DNA of 64,000 nucleotides from NCBI GenBank assembly GCA_016281125.1, contig JAEEIA010000013.1:54270-118269 (forward strand), in the 5' to 3' direction. Below, one piece after another: positions 26,099 to 34,232 of this stretch. Origin of the DNA: Oscillospiraceae bacterium (lineage in GTDB: Bacteria > Bacillota > Clostridia > Oscillospirales > Ruminococcaceae). The notes beneath the pieces are model-generated. The model was not told where the DNA came from and did no database searches. It was given only the letters and a program-made list of their open reading frames with translations. The translations under genes were made by a program, and so were the position numbers. Position 1 is the first letter of the stretch, and every line of letters begins with the position of its first letter.

Positions 26099-27735
26099 CT
26101 GCATCCTCCGTTCTCCTCTGCAAGCTTTACGATCTGCTCTACGGTGACGGTCTGCTGATAATACCCGCGGGAAATGCGGCTTGCGGCGGTCGTATAAAAC
26201 GCATTTTCTGAGAAAAAGCGCGCCGGAATATCCGCGGAGATCAGTGCGCCGCGGGAGAGGAATCCGCAGCGATCCGCATGACAGGCCGCAAATTCGATGT
26301 CATGCGTCACCATGAGCACGGTCACGCCCTGCGCGGTCAGCCCGCGGAGCACCTCTGCCAGCCGCAGCCTGGACTGCGCATCCAGCCCCTTGGTCGGCTC
26401 GTCGAGCAGCAGCAGACGCGGCTTCGTCAGCATGACCTTGGCCAGCGCGAGCAGCTGCTGTTCCCCGCCGCTGAGGTCATAGGGGTGCTGCGAAAGCAGC
26501 GGCGTGAAATCAAACGGAAAATCGCGGAGCGTTTCCGCGTAATGCCTGTCTGTTTCCGCCAGCTCCTCTGCGGCGGTATTGCACAGGAACACGGTCTGCA
26601 CGTCCTGCGGCAGCAGCGTGACGCAGTTCTGATGCAGGCTTCTCTGTTTATAATCCCGGATGCGTTTGCCGAAGATTTCAACCGTACCCGCATAGCAGCG
26701 GTAAAGCCCGGCCAGCACGCCGAGCACGGTCGATTTGCCCGCGCCGTTTCCGCCGATCATACAGTAGAGTTCGCCGGTCTGCACGGAAAACGTCAGATCA
26801 TTGAGAATATCCCGCCCGCTGCGTTCATAGCGGAAATATGCTTCGGAAACGGTCACGGCGGGCGCCGCCTCCGGACGCGGTTCCGGCTCCGGCAGCGCCT
26901 TTTTTTCGCAGATCAGCTGCGGCATCAGTGACTGCCGCGCCTCGCTGACCGATAACGGACATTCCCCCTGCATATGCAGCGCATGATACAGCCGGACTGC
27001 CGCAGGCATCCCTGCAAGAACGGGTGCATCCGCGGGAAGCTGCGCCAGCAGACGGCGCGGCGCATCCTGCATGACGACTGTTCCGCGGTCCATGCGCAGC
27101 AGCGTCGTACACTGCGGAATGACCTCCTCCAGCCGGTGCTCCGCCAGCAGAATCGTCACGGAAAAGTCGCGGTTCAGCCGGTGCAGCGTTGTCAGAAAAT
27201 CTGCTGCCGCAATCGGATCGAGTTGCGCGGTCGGTTCGTCGAGCAGCAGCAGACGCGGCTGCATGATCATGACGCTTGCCAGATTGAGCAGCTGCTTCTG
27301 TCCGCCGGAAAGCGATGCCGGATCCCGGTCGAGCCAGTCCTCCATGCCGAAATACGACGCGATTTCCGCGATCCGCCGCCGCATGATCTCCGGCGGGGTA
27401 TTCATGTTTTCGAGCCCGAAGGCCAGCTCATGCCAGACGCGGTCGGTGACGATCTGCTGCTCGGGATGCTGCATCACAAAGCCGATCTGTGATGCGGTGC
27501 GTTTCCGGTCATATGCGGAAAGCGGCTGCCCGTCGAACAGCACGGCGCCGGACTGCGTACAGCGCGGCGTCAGTTCGGGCTTGCACATGCGCAGAAGCGT
27601 TGTTTTTCCGCAGCCCGTCGCGCCGCAGAGCACGGCGAAATCGCCCGCCTCCAGCGAAAAGGACGCGTCTGAAAGCACAGGCGCTTCACATTCCGGAAAC
27701 GTCACTGTCAGATGCTCTGCCGCAAGCAATGCCAT
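26095..27735 (-). CDS. ECF transporter ATPase with two fused ABC domains (EcfA-EcfA')
   Basis: The energising subunit of an ECF importer, 546 residues carrying both ATPases in one chain. The first half has Walker A LCGATGCGKTT, signature LSGGQKQLLNLA and Walker B LLLLDEPTAQLDP. The second has IGGNGAGKST, LSGGEQQLLALA and LLLLDEPTKGLDA. Most systems encode the two as separate genes. A Pro/Glu-rich linker lies at about residues 265-285. GGAAAGGAGG precedes the ATG, and it overlaps the upstream T-component gene by 28 bases. Confidence 0.93.
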   Translation of the reverse strand: MALLAAEHLTVTFPECEAPVLSDASFSLEAGDFAVLCGATGCGKTTLLRMCKPELTPRCTQSGAVLFDGQPLSAYDRKRTASQIGFVMQHPEQQIVTDRVWHELAFGLENMNTPPEIMRRRIAEIASYFGMEDWLDRDPASLSGGQKQLLNLASVMIMQPRLLLLDEPTAQLDPIAAADFLTTLHRLNRDFSVTILLAEHRLEEVIPQCTTLLRMDRGTVVMQDAPRRLLAQLPADAPVLAGMPAAVRLYHALHMQGECPLSVSEARQSLMPQLICEKKALPEPEPRPEAAPAVTVSEAYFRYERSGRDILNDLTFSVQTGELYCMIGGNGAGKSTVLGVLAGLYRCYAGTVEIFGKRIRDYKQRSLHQNCVTLLPQDVQTVFLCNTAAEELAETDRHYAETLRDFPFDFTPLLSQHPYDLSGGEQQLLALAKVMLTKPRLLLLDEPTKGLDAQSRLRLAEVLRGLTAQGVTVLMVTHDIEFAACHADRCGFLSRGALISADIPARFFSENAFYTTAASRISRGYYQQTVTVEQIVKLAEENGGCR

Positions 27736-28586
27736 GTCAGCGCCTCCTTTCCCTCGTAAATGACCGGCAGCGCCGCCAGCCCGGTATAGGCTGCGAGCGC
27801 GCCGAGATAGGGCAGTGTTACGGCAGGCGGAATCCGCTGCGGATAAAACTGCCAGGTCAGCACATTTTGCAGTGCCGCCGCAATCACAACCGCTGCGAGC
27901 AGAAGCGCAATCAGCAGGAGCACCGCATCACCGGTATGCCAGCGAAAATACGTGAAGCTGCTGCGCTTTCCGCTGCCGTAGCCCCGTGCCTCCATGCTGT
28001 TTGCCGTGATGATGCCGTTTTCCAGCGCCCATGTCAGCAGAATCGAAAACTCCCGCAGGCCGCCGCGCAGATCGTCGATCAGGTGGCCGCTGCGGTACAG
28101 CCCGACCGCCTTCTGTGCCGTCCGGATTTTCTGCATCTGTGCGCGGAATACCGAGAGATTCCGCACGGCCATCGTAAAGATCAGCGCCAGCTTCGGAGAG
28201 AATCCGCGGAACAGATAGAACAGCTTTTCGCTGTTCATCAGGTCGGAGAAATTGCGGAACCAGTAGAGCACCGCTGCCAGACGCAGACCGGTCACGCCGC
28301 CGTAAAACAGCGCCTCCGCGGTATACGCCCGCTGATTGATCACAAACAGCACCGTCGTGCCGTGCTGATTCCAGAGGGGGTTCAGCAGCGCGAACAGCAG
28401 CGGCATCCCGAGCGCGGCCATGTGAAAACCGGCGTGTCTGCGGCCGTTCCGCATGATGAAGTACGCAATTGCAAAGAGCAGCGAGATGCCGAGCAGCACC
28501 GGCTCCAAGCAGAAGATCGTGATGCAGGCAGTCAGCATCAGCACAGCTGTCACCGCTGCCGGATTCATTGCGTCAAATGCGCGCAT
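27708..28586 (-). CDS. ECF transporter T component (EcfT/CbiQ family)
   Basis: The membrane scaffold that couples the ATPases to the S component. The 292-residue protein has about five spans and the two cytoplasmic coupling helices with the family's Ala-Arg-Gly motif, here in NSMEARGYGSGKRSSF. AAAGGAGGGGG precedes the start. It is in the same tight operon as the fused ATPase and an S component, so together they can form a complete importer. It might also serve FolT at 22059. Confidence 0.9.
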   Translation of the reverse strand: MRAFDAMNPAAVTAVLMLTACITIFCLEPVLLGISLLFAIAYFIMRNGRRHAGFHMAALGMPLLFALLNPLWNQHGTTVLFVINQRAYTAEALFYGGVTGLRLAAVLYWFRNFSDLMNSEKLFYLFRGFSPKLALIFTMAVRNLSVFRAQMQKIRTAQKAVGLYRSGHLIDDLRGGLREFSILLTWALENGIITANSMEARGYGSGKRSSFTYFRWHTGDAVLLLIALLLAAVVIAAALQNVLTWQFYPQRIPPAVTLPYLGALAAYTGLAALPVIYEGKEALTWHCLRQSI

Positions 28587-28601
28587 ATGCCCCCTCCTTT
28601 C

Positions 28602-30413
28602 TTACAGGCTGACCGTGTATTCCCAGACGACGCGGTCGCCGTCCTTCAGATGATATGCGCCGCAGCCGACGGACGGCCGCACGCCGTTGACGGTGTATGT
28701 CCAGCCGGACAGGTCACCGAAATCAAACTCGTAGAGCGATGCGATTCCGCGTACATACGCGGTTTCCACGGCTTCACCGGAAATGCCGTCCACTTCAATT
28801 TGCAGCGTGTACGCCTTGACCGCATCGTAGAGCAGCGTGAGCGCGGATTCCTCCGGCTCGATGGAAAATTCCGTCAGCGGCATAATCACGCCGTCTGCGG
28901 GATAGGCTTCGCTGCCGTCCAGCCCGCAGATCACGTCGCAGCGGATGGCCATGGTGACAGTGCCGCCGCCCGTTTTCAGCTCGCTCTGATAATATTGCTC
29001 CGGCGATTCGATTCTGATCAGCCAGACCAGCGCCGTTAAGATTACGCAGCCGCCTGCGATTGTCAGATAGGTTTTGGGACTGCGCTTTTTCCGGCAGATA
29101 CAGATGACGGCCAGCAGCGCGCCGCTCGCCCAGACCGCAACTGTCAGCGGCACGCGGTAGGGATACTTTTCCGCGCTGCTGCGGGGATCCGCAGGCGGAG
29201 CCGTTGTGCAGATGATTTCTGCTGCCGAGGCTTCGGTTGCCTCGGATACAGTTTCAGAATGTGATAAAACAGATGCAGATACGTTGGTTTCTGTATCTGT
29301 GTAAGTCGGTGCTGTACCGCTTGCGCCGGGGACGGATGCAGCCGCCGTTATCTGCGGCGTATCCGGCGCGGCAGACTGTTCTGCTCCGGAATGTGCTGCC
29401 GGTTCCGTCTGCTGCGGCTTCGGGGGATCGGTCTGTGCGGCGTGCTGCGGGAGCGCAGGTGCCGCCCCGTGAAACAGCATCAGCGAGCCGGCGCCGCGCC
29501 GGAGCATCTCCTCCGCCGTCAGTGCCTGAAAAATCTGCCTTGCGGCAAGACTGCTTTCCGCACCGCCCGCCTCATGCGCATAGCAGCCAGGAGAAAGTCG
29601 GAACTGCATGATGCCGTCCAGCAGCGTGCTGCCGTTTCGGATGAAGCGTTCATCGCCGAGCGGATCAATATCCAGCGCACAGAGCGCGATCCAGACCTGT
29701 GCGGTGCTTTCGGGATTCTCCGTGCCGAAGCTGCGGTATGCACCGCTTTCCAGCTGTGCCGCGGCAAGATAATCCACGCCGCGCGCTACGGCATCCGCAG
29801 CCTCCGGCGTATCGCGGTACGGCGCAAGCGCCTGCAATGTCATTGCGGTCACATCGGGATCGCCGAAATCGCCCGTCAGCGACCAGCCGCCGTCCTGTGC
29901 CTGCCGCCCGGCAAGCTCTCTGACCGTTTGCAGCTGCGTGACCTGATCGGACGTGACGCCGTTGTTCATCAGATGCAGCGCAAAAATCCAGCTCATGATG
30001 CCCTGCCTGCCCGCGCTGGATTCCAGAATCTCCGTACACTGCGGGGACGGCTGCCCCGTGCAGGCAATGTACGTCAGCGCGATGCGTTCCCGGGAGGTTG
30101 CAGAGGGTTCATCCATACTGTCAAGCACGGTGCGGAGCGCATTGCCGTAAGCAGAGCCGTCAAAGCCGCGCTGCACTGCCGTCATTGCGTACCAGTCCGC
30201 GGCACTGTCGCCCGCCGTTTCCGGCAGAATACGCCGGATCCAGTTTTCCGGATCGCCGCTGCTTTCTTTGGCGAGAATCTCCTCTGCAAGCGCAGTGCAG
30301 TCCTCCGCTCCGTATCCGGATGCCGTCAGCGGCAAAAACAGCCGGATGCTGCTCAGGAACACGATCAGAGCACAGCATCCGGCTGCAAGCATCCGTTTCA
30401 GATGCAGGTTCAT
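28602..30413 (-). CDS. Membrane-anchored transcobalamin-like protein (alpha/alpha-barrel repeats plus DUF4430)
   Basis: A 603-residue surface protein. An N-terminal span (about 8-30) is followed by prenyltransferase/squalene-cyclase-type repeats at about 40-315 (for example RQAQDGGWSLTGDFGDPD and LESGAYRSFGTENPESTAQV). A Pro/Thr/Ala-rich linker (about 315-418), two close spans (421-440 and 449-466, RKKRSPK between) and a C-terminal DUF4430 domain (480-603, GWTYTVNG, HLKDGDRVVWEYT) follow. An alpha6/alpha6 barrel plus this C-terminal domain is the architecture of animal intrinsic factor and transcobalamin. It overlaps the previous gene by ATGA. I infer extracellular corrinoid binding for delivery to the ECF importer; no binding residue was verified. 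Confidence 0.85.
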   Translation of the reverse strand: MNLHLKRMLAAGCCALIVFLSSIRLFLPLTASGYGAEDCTALAEEILAKESSGDPENWIRRILPETAGDSAADWYAMTAVQRGFDGSAYGNALRTVLDSMDEPSATSRERIALTYIACTGQPSPQCTEILESSAGRQGIMSWIFALHLMNNGVTSDQVTQLQTVRELAGRQAQDGGWSLTGDFGDPDVTAMTLQALAPYRDTPEAADAVARGVDYLAAAQLESGAYRSFGTENPESTAQVWIALCALDIDPLGDERFIRNGSTLLDGIMQFRLSPGCYAHEAGGAESSLAARQIFQALTAEEMLRRGAGSLMLFHGAAPALPQHAAQTDPPKPQQTEPAAHSGAEQSAAPDTPQITAAASVPGASGTAPTYTDTETNVSASVLSHSETVSEATEASAAEIICTTAPPADPRSSAEKYPYRVPLTVAVWASGALLAVICICRKKRSPKTYLTIAGGCVILTALVWLIRIESPEQYYQSELKTGGGTVTMAIRCDVICGLDGSEAYPADGVIMPLTEFSIEPEESALTLLYDAVKAYTLQIEVDGISGEAVETAYVRGIASLYEFDFGDLSGWTYTVNGVRPSVGCGAYHLKDGDRVVWEYTVSL

Positions 30414-31312
30414 TTCTCCTTGCGGCGCATTGCCAGTGCAGCGCCGAAGCCCGCCAGCATCGTGACGGCCAGTGCAGGCACTGCGTTCGTATCACCGGTC
30501 TTGGTCGCAGCGGCCTTGGTGGTCGTGGTGCTGCCTGCCTTCGCGGTCGTGGTCGTTGCGGCAGCGGTCGTTGTTTCGGCGGCCTCCGTCGTGGTTTCCG
30601 GTGCGGCAGTCGTTTCCGCAGCACCGACCTCTGCACGCAGCACGAACGGCGCAAGAATATGATCTGCCTTTGCGCTGATCTGTACGCTGCCGGCCTTTTC
30701 GAGCTTCAGATCGACCTTGCCGTCGGCATCGGTCTTGTATGCAGTTTCCTCACCGTCCACGGTAATGACGGCGTTTGCAACCGGGCCCGGTACGGGGGTA
30801 CCGTCTGCGCCGAACACCATCTCGGACAGCTTGAGTGTTACGGTATCACCCTGCTTTGCATCCGGCAGTGTGCGCACATCAAAATAGGCATAGCGGTCAG
30901 ACCACTTGTCCAGATCCTGATAGACAAAGGCATTCAGATAATCGCCCTCCTTCACCGGATCCGTCAGACCCATGGCAAAGCCGTCGTTGACATAATAGCC
31001 ATAGCCGCCGCCGTTCGTCACACCCCAGAGGGTTTTGAGGGAGAGGCCGTACTGCGTGGTTTCGTTTGCATAGCCCGCAGCCGCACCGCCGTTATAGAAC
31101 TGCTCGTGTGCGGCGTAAAGCGCCTCGTCAATCGTCAGCTTGCCGTCGCTGTCAAGATCCTTGACCGTGACTGCCTCTGCGGCAACGACGGTCTTTCCGG
31201 CATTGCCGATCGTCACATAAACCTTTGCGGAGGCCTCCTCAGCGGATGCAGAGATTGCCGCTGCCTGAACAGCGAGCGCTGCCGTGCATAAGATGATACC
31301 GATTTTTTTCAT
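30410..31312 (-). CDS. Cell-wall-anchored DUF4430-like protein, first gene of the cobalamin operon
   Basis: A secreted 300-residue protein. A signal peptide (about 1-25) precedes a DUF4430-like domain at about 28-140 with the GGGYGYYVNDGFAMG and KEGDYLNAFVY strands. It includes a Ca-loop-like DLDSDGKLTIDEAL stretch as in EF-hands. An Ig-like domain at about 140-225, a Thr-rich stalk and a degenerate sortase signal (TKTGD, hydrophobic span, RRKEK) end the protein. The start at 31312 has AGAAGGAG upstream; the longer frame crosses the riboswitch. It is the first gene after a cobalamin riboswitch. I infer a wall-fixed corrinoid binder handing ligand to the next protein. Confidence 0.82.
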   Translation of the reverse strand: MKKIGIILCTAALAVQAAAISASAEEASAKVYVTIGNAGKTVVAAEAVTVKDLDSDGKLTIDEALYAAHEQFYNGGAAAGYANETTQYGLSLKTLWGVTNGGGYGYYVNDGFAMGLTDPVKEGDYLNAFVYQDLDKWSDRYAYFDVRTLPDAKQGDTVTLKLSEMVFGADGTPVPGPVANAVITVDGEETAYKTDADGKVDLKLEKAGSVQISAKADHILAPFVLRAEVGAAETTAAPETTTEAAETTTAAATTTTAKAGSTTTTKAAATKTGDTNAVPALAVTMLAGFGAALAMRRKEK

Positions 31313-31460
31313 GATCCTTCTTCTCCTTCTGGCGGTATGTTGTTCCGTTCCGCGCATGAAAAATGCGCTTCCCCGGAATCGGAAAGCGCAGAACCGCGCG
31401 CCCGTGCACAGCAGTATGCTGCGGGGCGTCCGGACGGCTGCACTTTTCTTACCCAAAAAT

Positions 31461-31590
31461 GTGAGCAATCAGCGTTGCTCTGACCGTATCACACACGGCA
31501 GGCGATCCGACTGTACGGTAGTGGAAGCTGCGACGGATTTGCACCGCTCTTCTCCTGTGATCTGCACGGCAGACCCGTGTGCTGTTATCA
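31461..31590 (-). ncRNA. Cobalamin riboswitch, compact variant, with terminator-like platform
   Basis: On the minus strand the conserved core reads AGCGGTGCAAATCCGTCGCAG, split here as GGTGCAAATCC (B12 box) and GTCGCAG, then CCACTACCGT, AGTCGGATCGCCTGCC and CGTGTG. CACACGG near 31580 can pair with CCGTGTG near 31490 to close the aptamer. The arm between CACTACCGT and AGTCGG is nearly absent, so it is shorter than class I elements. GAGCAA...TTGCTC followed by ACATTTTT (31461-31484) is the likely expression platform. Confidence 0.82.
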
Positions 31591-31597
31591 TATTTGT

Positions 31598-31626
31598 ATT
31601 ATATCACGCCTGCTCCGTTTTGTCAA
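31598..31626 (-). promoter_or_regulatory. Promoter of the cobalamin transport operon
   Basis: TTGACA (31626-31621), 17 bases, TATAAT (31603-31598) with TGA before it. The -35 box abuts the edge of repeat copy A1. Confidence 0.9.
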
Positions 31627-31733
31627 GGCGGCGGGGAGCCCCCGCGGGCGATTCCCTCCGGAGGTATTTGACCGGGCGCTCCCAATTTTCTAAGCACACG
31701 CCGCTGTACGCGGCTTCTGAAAGGTTACTTCTC
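31618..31733 (-). repeat. Family A intergenic repeat, copy A1
   Basis: Near-complete copy, read on the minus strand from AAGCCGCGTACAGCGGCGTG to GGGGGCTCCCCGCCGCC. It has a short hairpin at one end (GCCGC...GCGGC) and a GC-rich palindrome at the other (GCCCGCGGGGGC). It runs into the TTGACA of the cobalamin operon promoter. Confidence 0.75.
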
Positions 31734-31772
31734 CCGGTGCTCCGTTTTTATACAGTCATTTTCCGTTTCCTC

Positions 31773-31801
31773 TTGACAAAATGTATTTTATCATATATAA
31801 T
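31773..31801 (+). promoter_or_regulatory. Promoter of small secreted protein gene 1
   Basis: TTGACA, 17 bases, TATAAT. Followed at 31810-31826 by TGCAGC-AATA-TGCAGC, a 10-base-spaced direct repeat conserved before all three paralogues. Confidence 0.88.
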
Positions 31802-31869
31802 GTATTTAGTTGCAGCAATATGCAGCTAAAAGCAACACACCAATACAATGCAGAAAGGAATTTGGAACC

Positions 31870-32241
31870 ATGAAAAAGCAATTCATCAAAGGCATCCTCG
31901 CAGCAACCCTCGCATTTACAACCGTGCTCAGTGTCCCGCAGGGCTCGTTCCCGGGCGCAAAGAGCGACAACACCATCATCGCTTATGCAGCATGCAGCCA
32001 CAATTACAGACACTATGGAACCTGGGGCAACTGGTTTAAGATCGCGGATTTACCCGGCACGATCATTGAGGACAGAATGGAAGGCGGTCACGTATACAGG
32101 TACACGTATGCCAGAGTGCTGCAGAAAAGAAATTATTATTCCACATGCGTAAATTGCGGGTATCAGGACACCGCTCACCCGCTTGATTCGCAAACCCGAA
32201 CCGTACGCGGCAGACTGATTTCCAGGGTCAGAATTCGATAA
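31870..32241 (+). CDS. Small secreted protein, paralogue 1 of 3
   Basis: A 123-residue protein starting MKKQFIKGILAATLAFTTVL, a signal peptide with likely cleavage in the A/S/P-rich stretch near residue 30. The mature part has the family core SDNTIIAYA, then a Cys, HNYRHYG, and later YYSTCVNCG, a C-x2-C pair that could bind metal or form disulfides. AGAAAGGAATTTGG precedes the ATG as in both paralogues (41725 and 42203). It has the longest, basic C-terminus of the three. I do not recognise the family. The conserved leader suggests co-regulation of secreted signals, bacteriocin-like peptides or surface factors. Confidence 0.8.
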   Translation: MKKQFIKGILAATLAFTTVLSVPQGSFPGAKSDNTIIAYAACSHNYRHYGTWGNWFKIADLPGTIIEDRMEGGHVYRYTYARVLQKRNYYSTCVNCGYQDTAHPLDSQTRTVRGRLISRVRIR

Positions 32242-32262
32242 TCAGAAGCTGAACAGCACAAA

Positions 32263-32298
32263 ACGGAGCGCCCTCTGCGGACGCTCCGTTCCTTTATT
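32263..32298. terminator. Bidirectional terminator
   Basis: ACGGAGCG (32263-32270) pairs with CGCTCCGT (32282-32289). T-rich tails follow on both strands (TCCTTTATT and TTTTGTGC). It serves convergent genes. Confidence 0.85.
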
Positions 32299-33928
32299 AT
32301 TTTGCGATTGCACGGTATTTGATCATCGCGCCGGTGACGGTGTTCACAGAGGCCTCATACTCAAAAGCCTCTGTTTCAAACTCCAGCTCATAGACATACG
32401 CGCCGTTGCTGCGCTCGATCTTCGCCTTGGTGAATTCGATCGGCTGCGTCTTCATCAGTCCGGCCAGGGACTCCGCACGCTTTGCGGCCTCAATCATGCC
32501 GATTGCGCCGGAAATATCTGCGGAAACCGGCGACACATCCACGGTATTGATGCTGCCCGTGACTGCATTCAGCTCCATGAGATACTGCGTGCCGTCATCC
32601 AGCGTGAACGCAATCAGATACACATTGCCGTCCTGCTTGACCTTGGTGAAAATCACCTTGTCCGGGTCGGGATTGCCTGCGCGCACAAGCGCCAGCTGCT
32701 TTGCACGCTCCGACGGAATGATGTTCCCCAGCTGCTCGGGTGCGGGCGACTCCGCGGAATATTTCATCAGCATTCCGGTGACCGCGTCAAACTCCATCGC
32801 ATAGACAACGCCCTCGCCGTCCAGCAGCTCGTATTTATAGGAACCGGCGTCCCCGCCCGTGCTGAGCTTCTCCTTGAGAAACAGCACATCGGTGAGGCCT
32901 GTGCAGTGCAGCGCCGACTGCCGCATCTTTTCTGCGGGGATCCATGTTTCGATATGCTGGATCGGCTCTGCTTTGACGGTGCGGTCTGAGATCAGCGCGC
33001 CTGTCTTTGCATCAAGTGCATATTCATACTGCTGTCCGTCCGGCACATACAGTACAATCTCATAACGCGGCGGCTGTTCGGCCGGTTTGAGCTTGGTGCT
33101 GAGGAATACCAGCGATTTTTCCGGCTGCTTTGCATATTCCGCAGCCTTCTGCTGTGCCTCGGGCAGTGTCAGATAGTCCTGATAACGCCGGATTTCTTCC
33201 GGTTCAAAGTCCGCGTGTGCAGGGGGATCCTGCATCGGTGCGGGGCGCGGGTTTCTTGCTGCAAAATAGAGCAGAATCCCGAAAATCAGCAGAATGCCTG
33301 CAAGTCCGGCCAGCATGCCCCAAAGCGGAACCGAAACGGTGCGTCCGGAACCCTGCTCCTGCTTTGTGATTTTGCGGATCTCTCCGGCAATCGGGGCAGC
33401 ATCCTGCTCTGCGGGCGCATCGCCCTCGGGGATTGCAGCAGCGGCAAGCAGCGCCTCGGTGTCCGAATCGTGCCACGGCAGATGCCGGAGCGCCTCCCGG
33501 AGCGTTTCCGTATCGGGGGCTTCCCCGCCGCGGGTGAATTTCAACTGACGGATGGCTTTTTCTGTATTCTGCACGAGCGTTTCCGGCGTGATGCCTCTGG
33601 CAGCAGCGGCTTCCTCCGGCGGAATGTCACAGAGCGACAGCGCAAGGCTGCATCGGCTGCCGGGCGGCAGCTTTAATACGGGCAGCAGCGCGGCCAGCTC
33701 GGCGTCATCGGGAAAATCGGGCGTATTGCGCTCCGCAGCGCGGGTCTGGCAGGTACGCAGCAGCCGCGGCAGCACATCGGATTCCCAGCTTTCAGGGGAA
33801 CGCTTGCGGACTGCCGCAATGGTTTCCGTCACGGCCGCACGCCCGCCGGAAAGCGAGCCGAGATACAGCGCTGCAAGCGGAAACAGCCGCTTCGCGCAGG
33901 AAATCAGCGCCTCTGATTGATCTGTCAT
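32297..33928 (-). CDS. Membrane PepSY-domain protein with a sigma-like N-terminal region
   Basis: A 543-residue protein. Residues 1-150 are cytoplasmic and resemble a degenerate ECF sigma factor: a region-2-like start, then LPPGSRCSLALSLCDIPPEE, AAARGITPETLVQNTEKAIR, like region 4. One span lies at about 205-225. The external part has three to four PepSY-like repeats, each with a strand pattern ending in DAKTGALIS, DAVTGMLMK, NAVTGSINT or NTVTGAMIK. PepSY domains often inhibit peptidases or sit in wall-associated proteins such as YpeB. A membrane-tethered regulator is possible, but the sigma-like part lacks a clear -10-binding region. Preceded by a good promoter. Confidence 0.72.
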   Translation of the reverse strand: MTDQSEALISCAKRLFPLAALYLGSLSGGRAAVTETIAAVRKRSPESWESDVLPRLLRTCQTRAAERNTPDFPDDAELAALLPVLKLPPGSRCSLALSLCDIPPEEAAAARGITPETLVQNTEKAIRQLKFTRGGEAPDTETLREALRHLPWHDSDTEALLAAAAIPEGDAPAEQDAAPIAGEIRKITKQEQGSGRTVSVPLWGMLAGLAGILLIFGILLYFAARNPRPAPMQDPPAHADFEPEEIRRYQDYLTLPEAQQKAAEYAKQPEKSLVFLSTKLKPAEQPPRYEIVLYVPDGQQYEYALDAKTGALISDRTVKAEPIQHIETWIPAEKMRQSALHCTGLTDVLFLKEKLSTGGDAGSYKYELLDGEGVVYAMEFDAVTGMLMKYSAESPAPEQLGNIIPSERAKQLALVRAGNPDPDKVIFTKVKQDGNVYLIAFTLDDGTQYLMELNAVTGSINTVDVSPVSADISGAIGMIEAAKRAESLAGLMKTQPIEFTKAKIERSNGAYVYELEFETEAFEYEASVNTVTGAMIKYRAIAK

Positions 33929-33964
33929 TACCGCACCACCCTTCGCAAAATATCCTTGTATTAT

Positions 33965-33993
33965 ATTATAGCATATAAAGCGGTAAAAAGCAA
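33965..33993 (-). promoter_or_regulatory. Promoter of the PepSY membrane protein gene
   Basis: TTGCTT, 17 bases, TATAAT with TGC before it (minus strand). Confidence 0.75.
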
Positions 33994-34136
33994 GCGGAGA
34001 GCGACATTCTTTATGATACAGACTGCCTGCCGGAGGGCTTTAGATCAATGGAGGCCGGCACTGCCGGCTTATAGCATATCCTCATGTAAAAGCAAACGTG
34101 CTCCGGAATCATGCTGCGGAGGAAAACACAGAAAAC

Positions 34137-34165
34137 TTGACAATCTTGTCAATAAATGATATAAT
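34137..34165 (+). promoter_or_regulatory. Consensus promoter with palindrome, lectin-hydrolase gene
   Basis: TTGACA, 17 bases, TATAAT with TGA before it: a perfect match. The -35 box is half of TTGACAA-TC-TTGTCAA (34137-34152), a perfect 7+7 palindrome likely to be an operator. Confidence 0.9.
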
Positions 34166-34232
34166 ATTGCAATGCGGTCTGAGAACCGCAGAAATCATCG
34201 CCGGAGAACCCGGCAGAAAGGCAGTATGAAAT

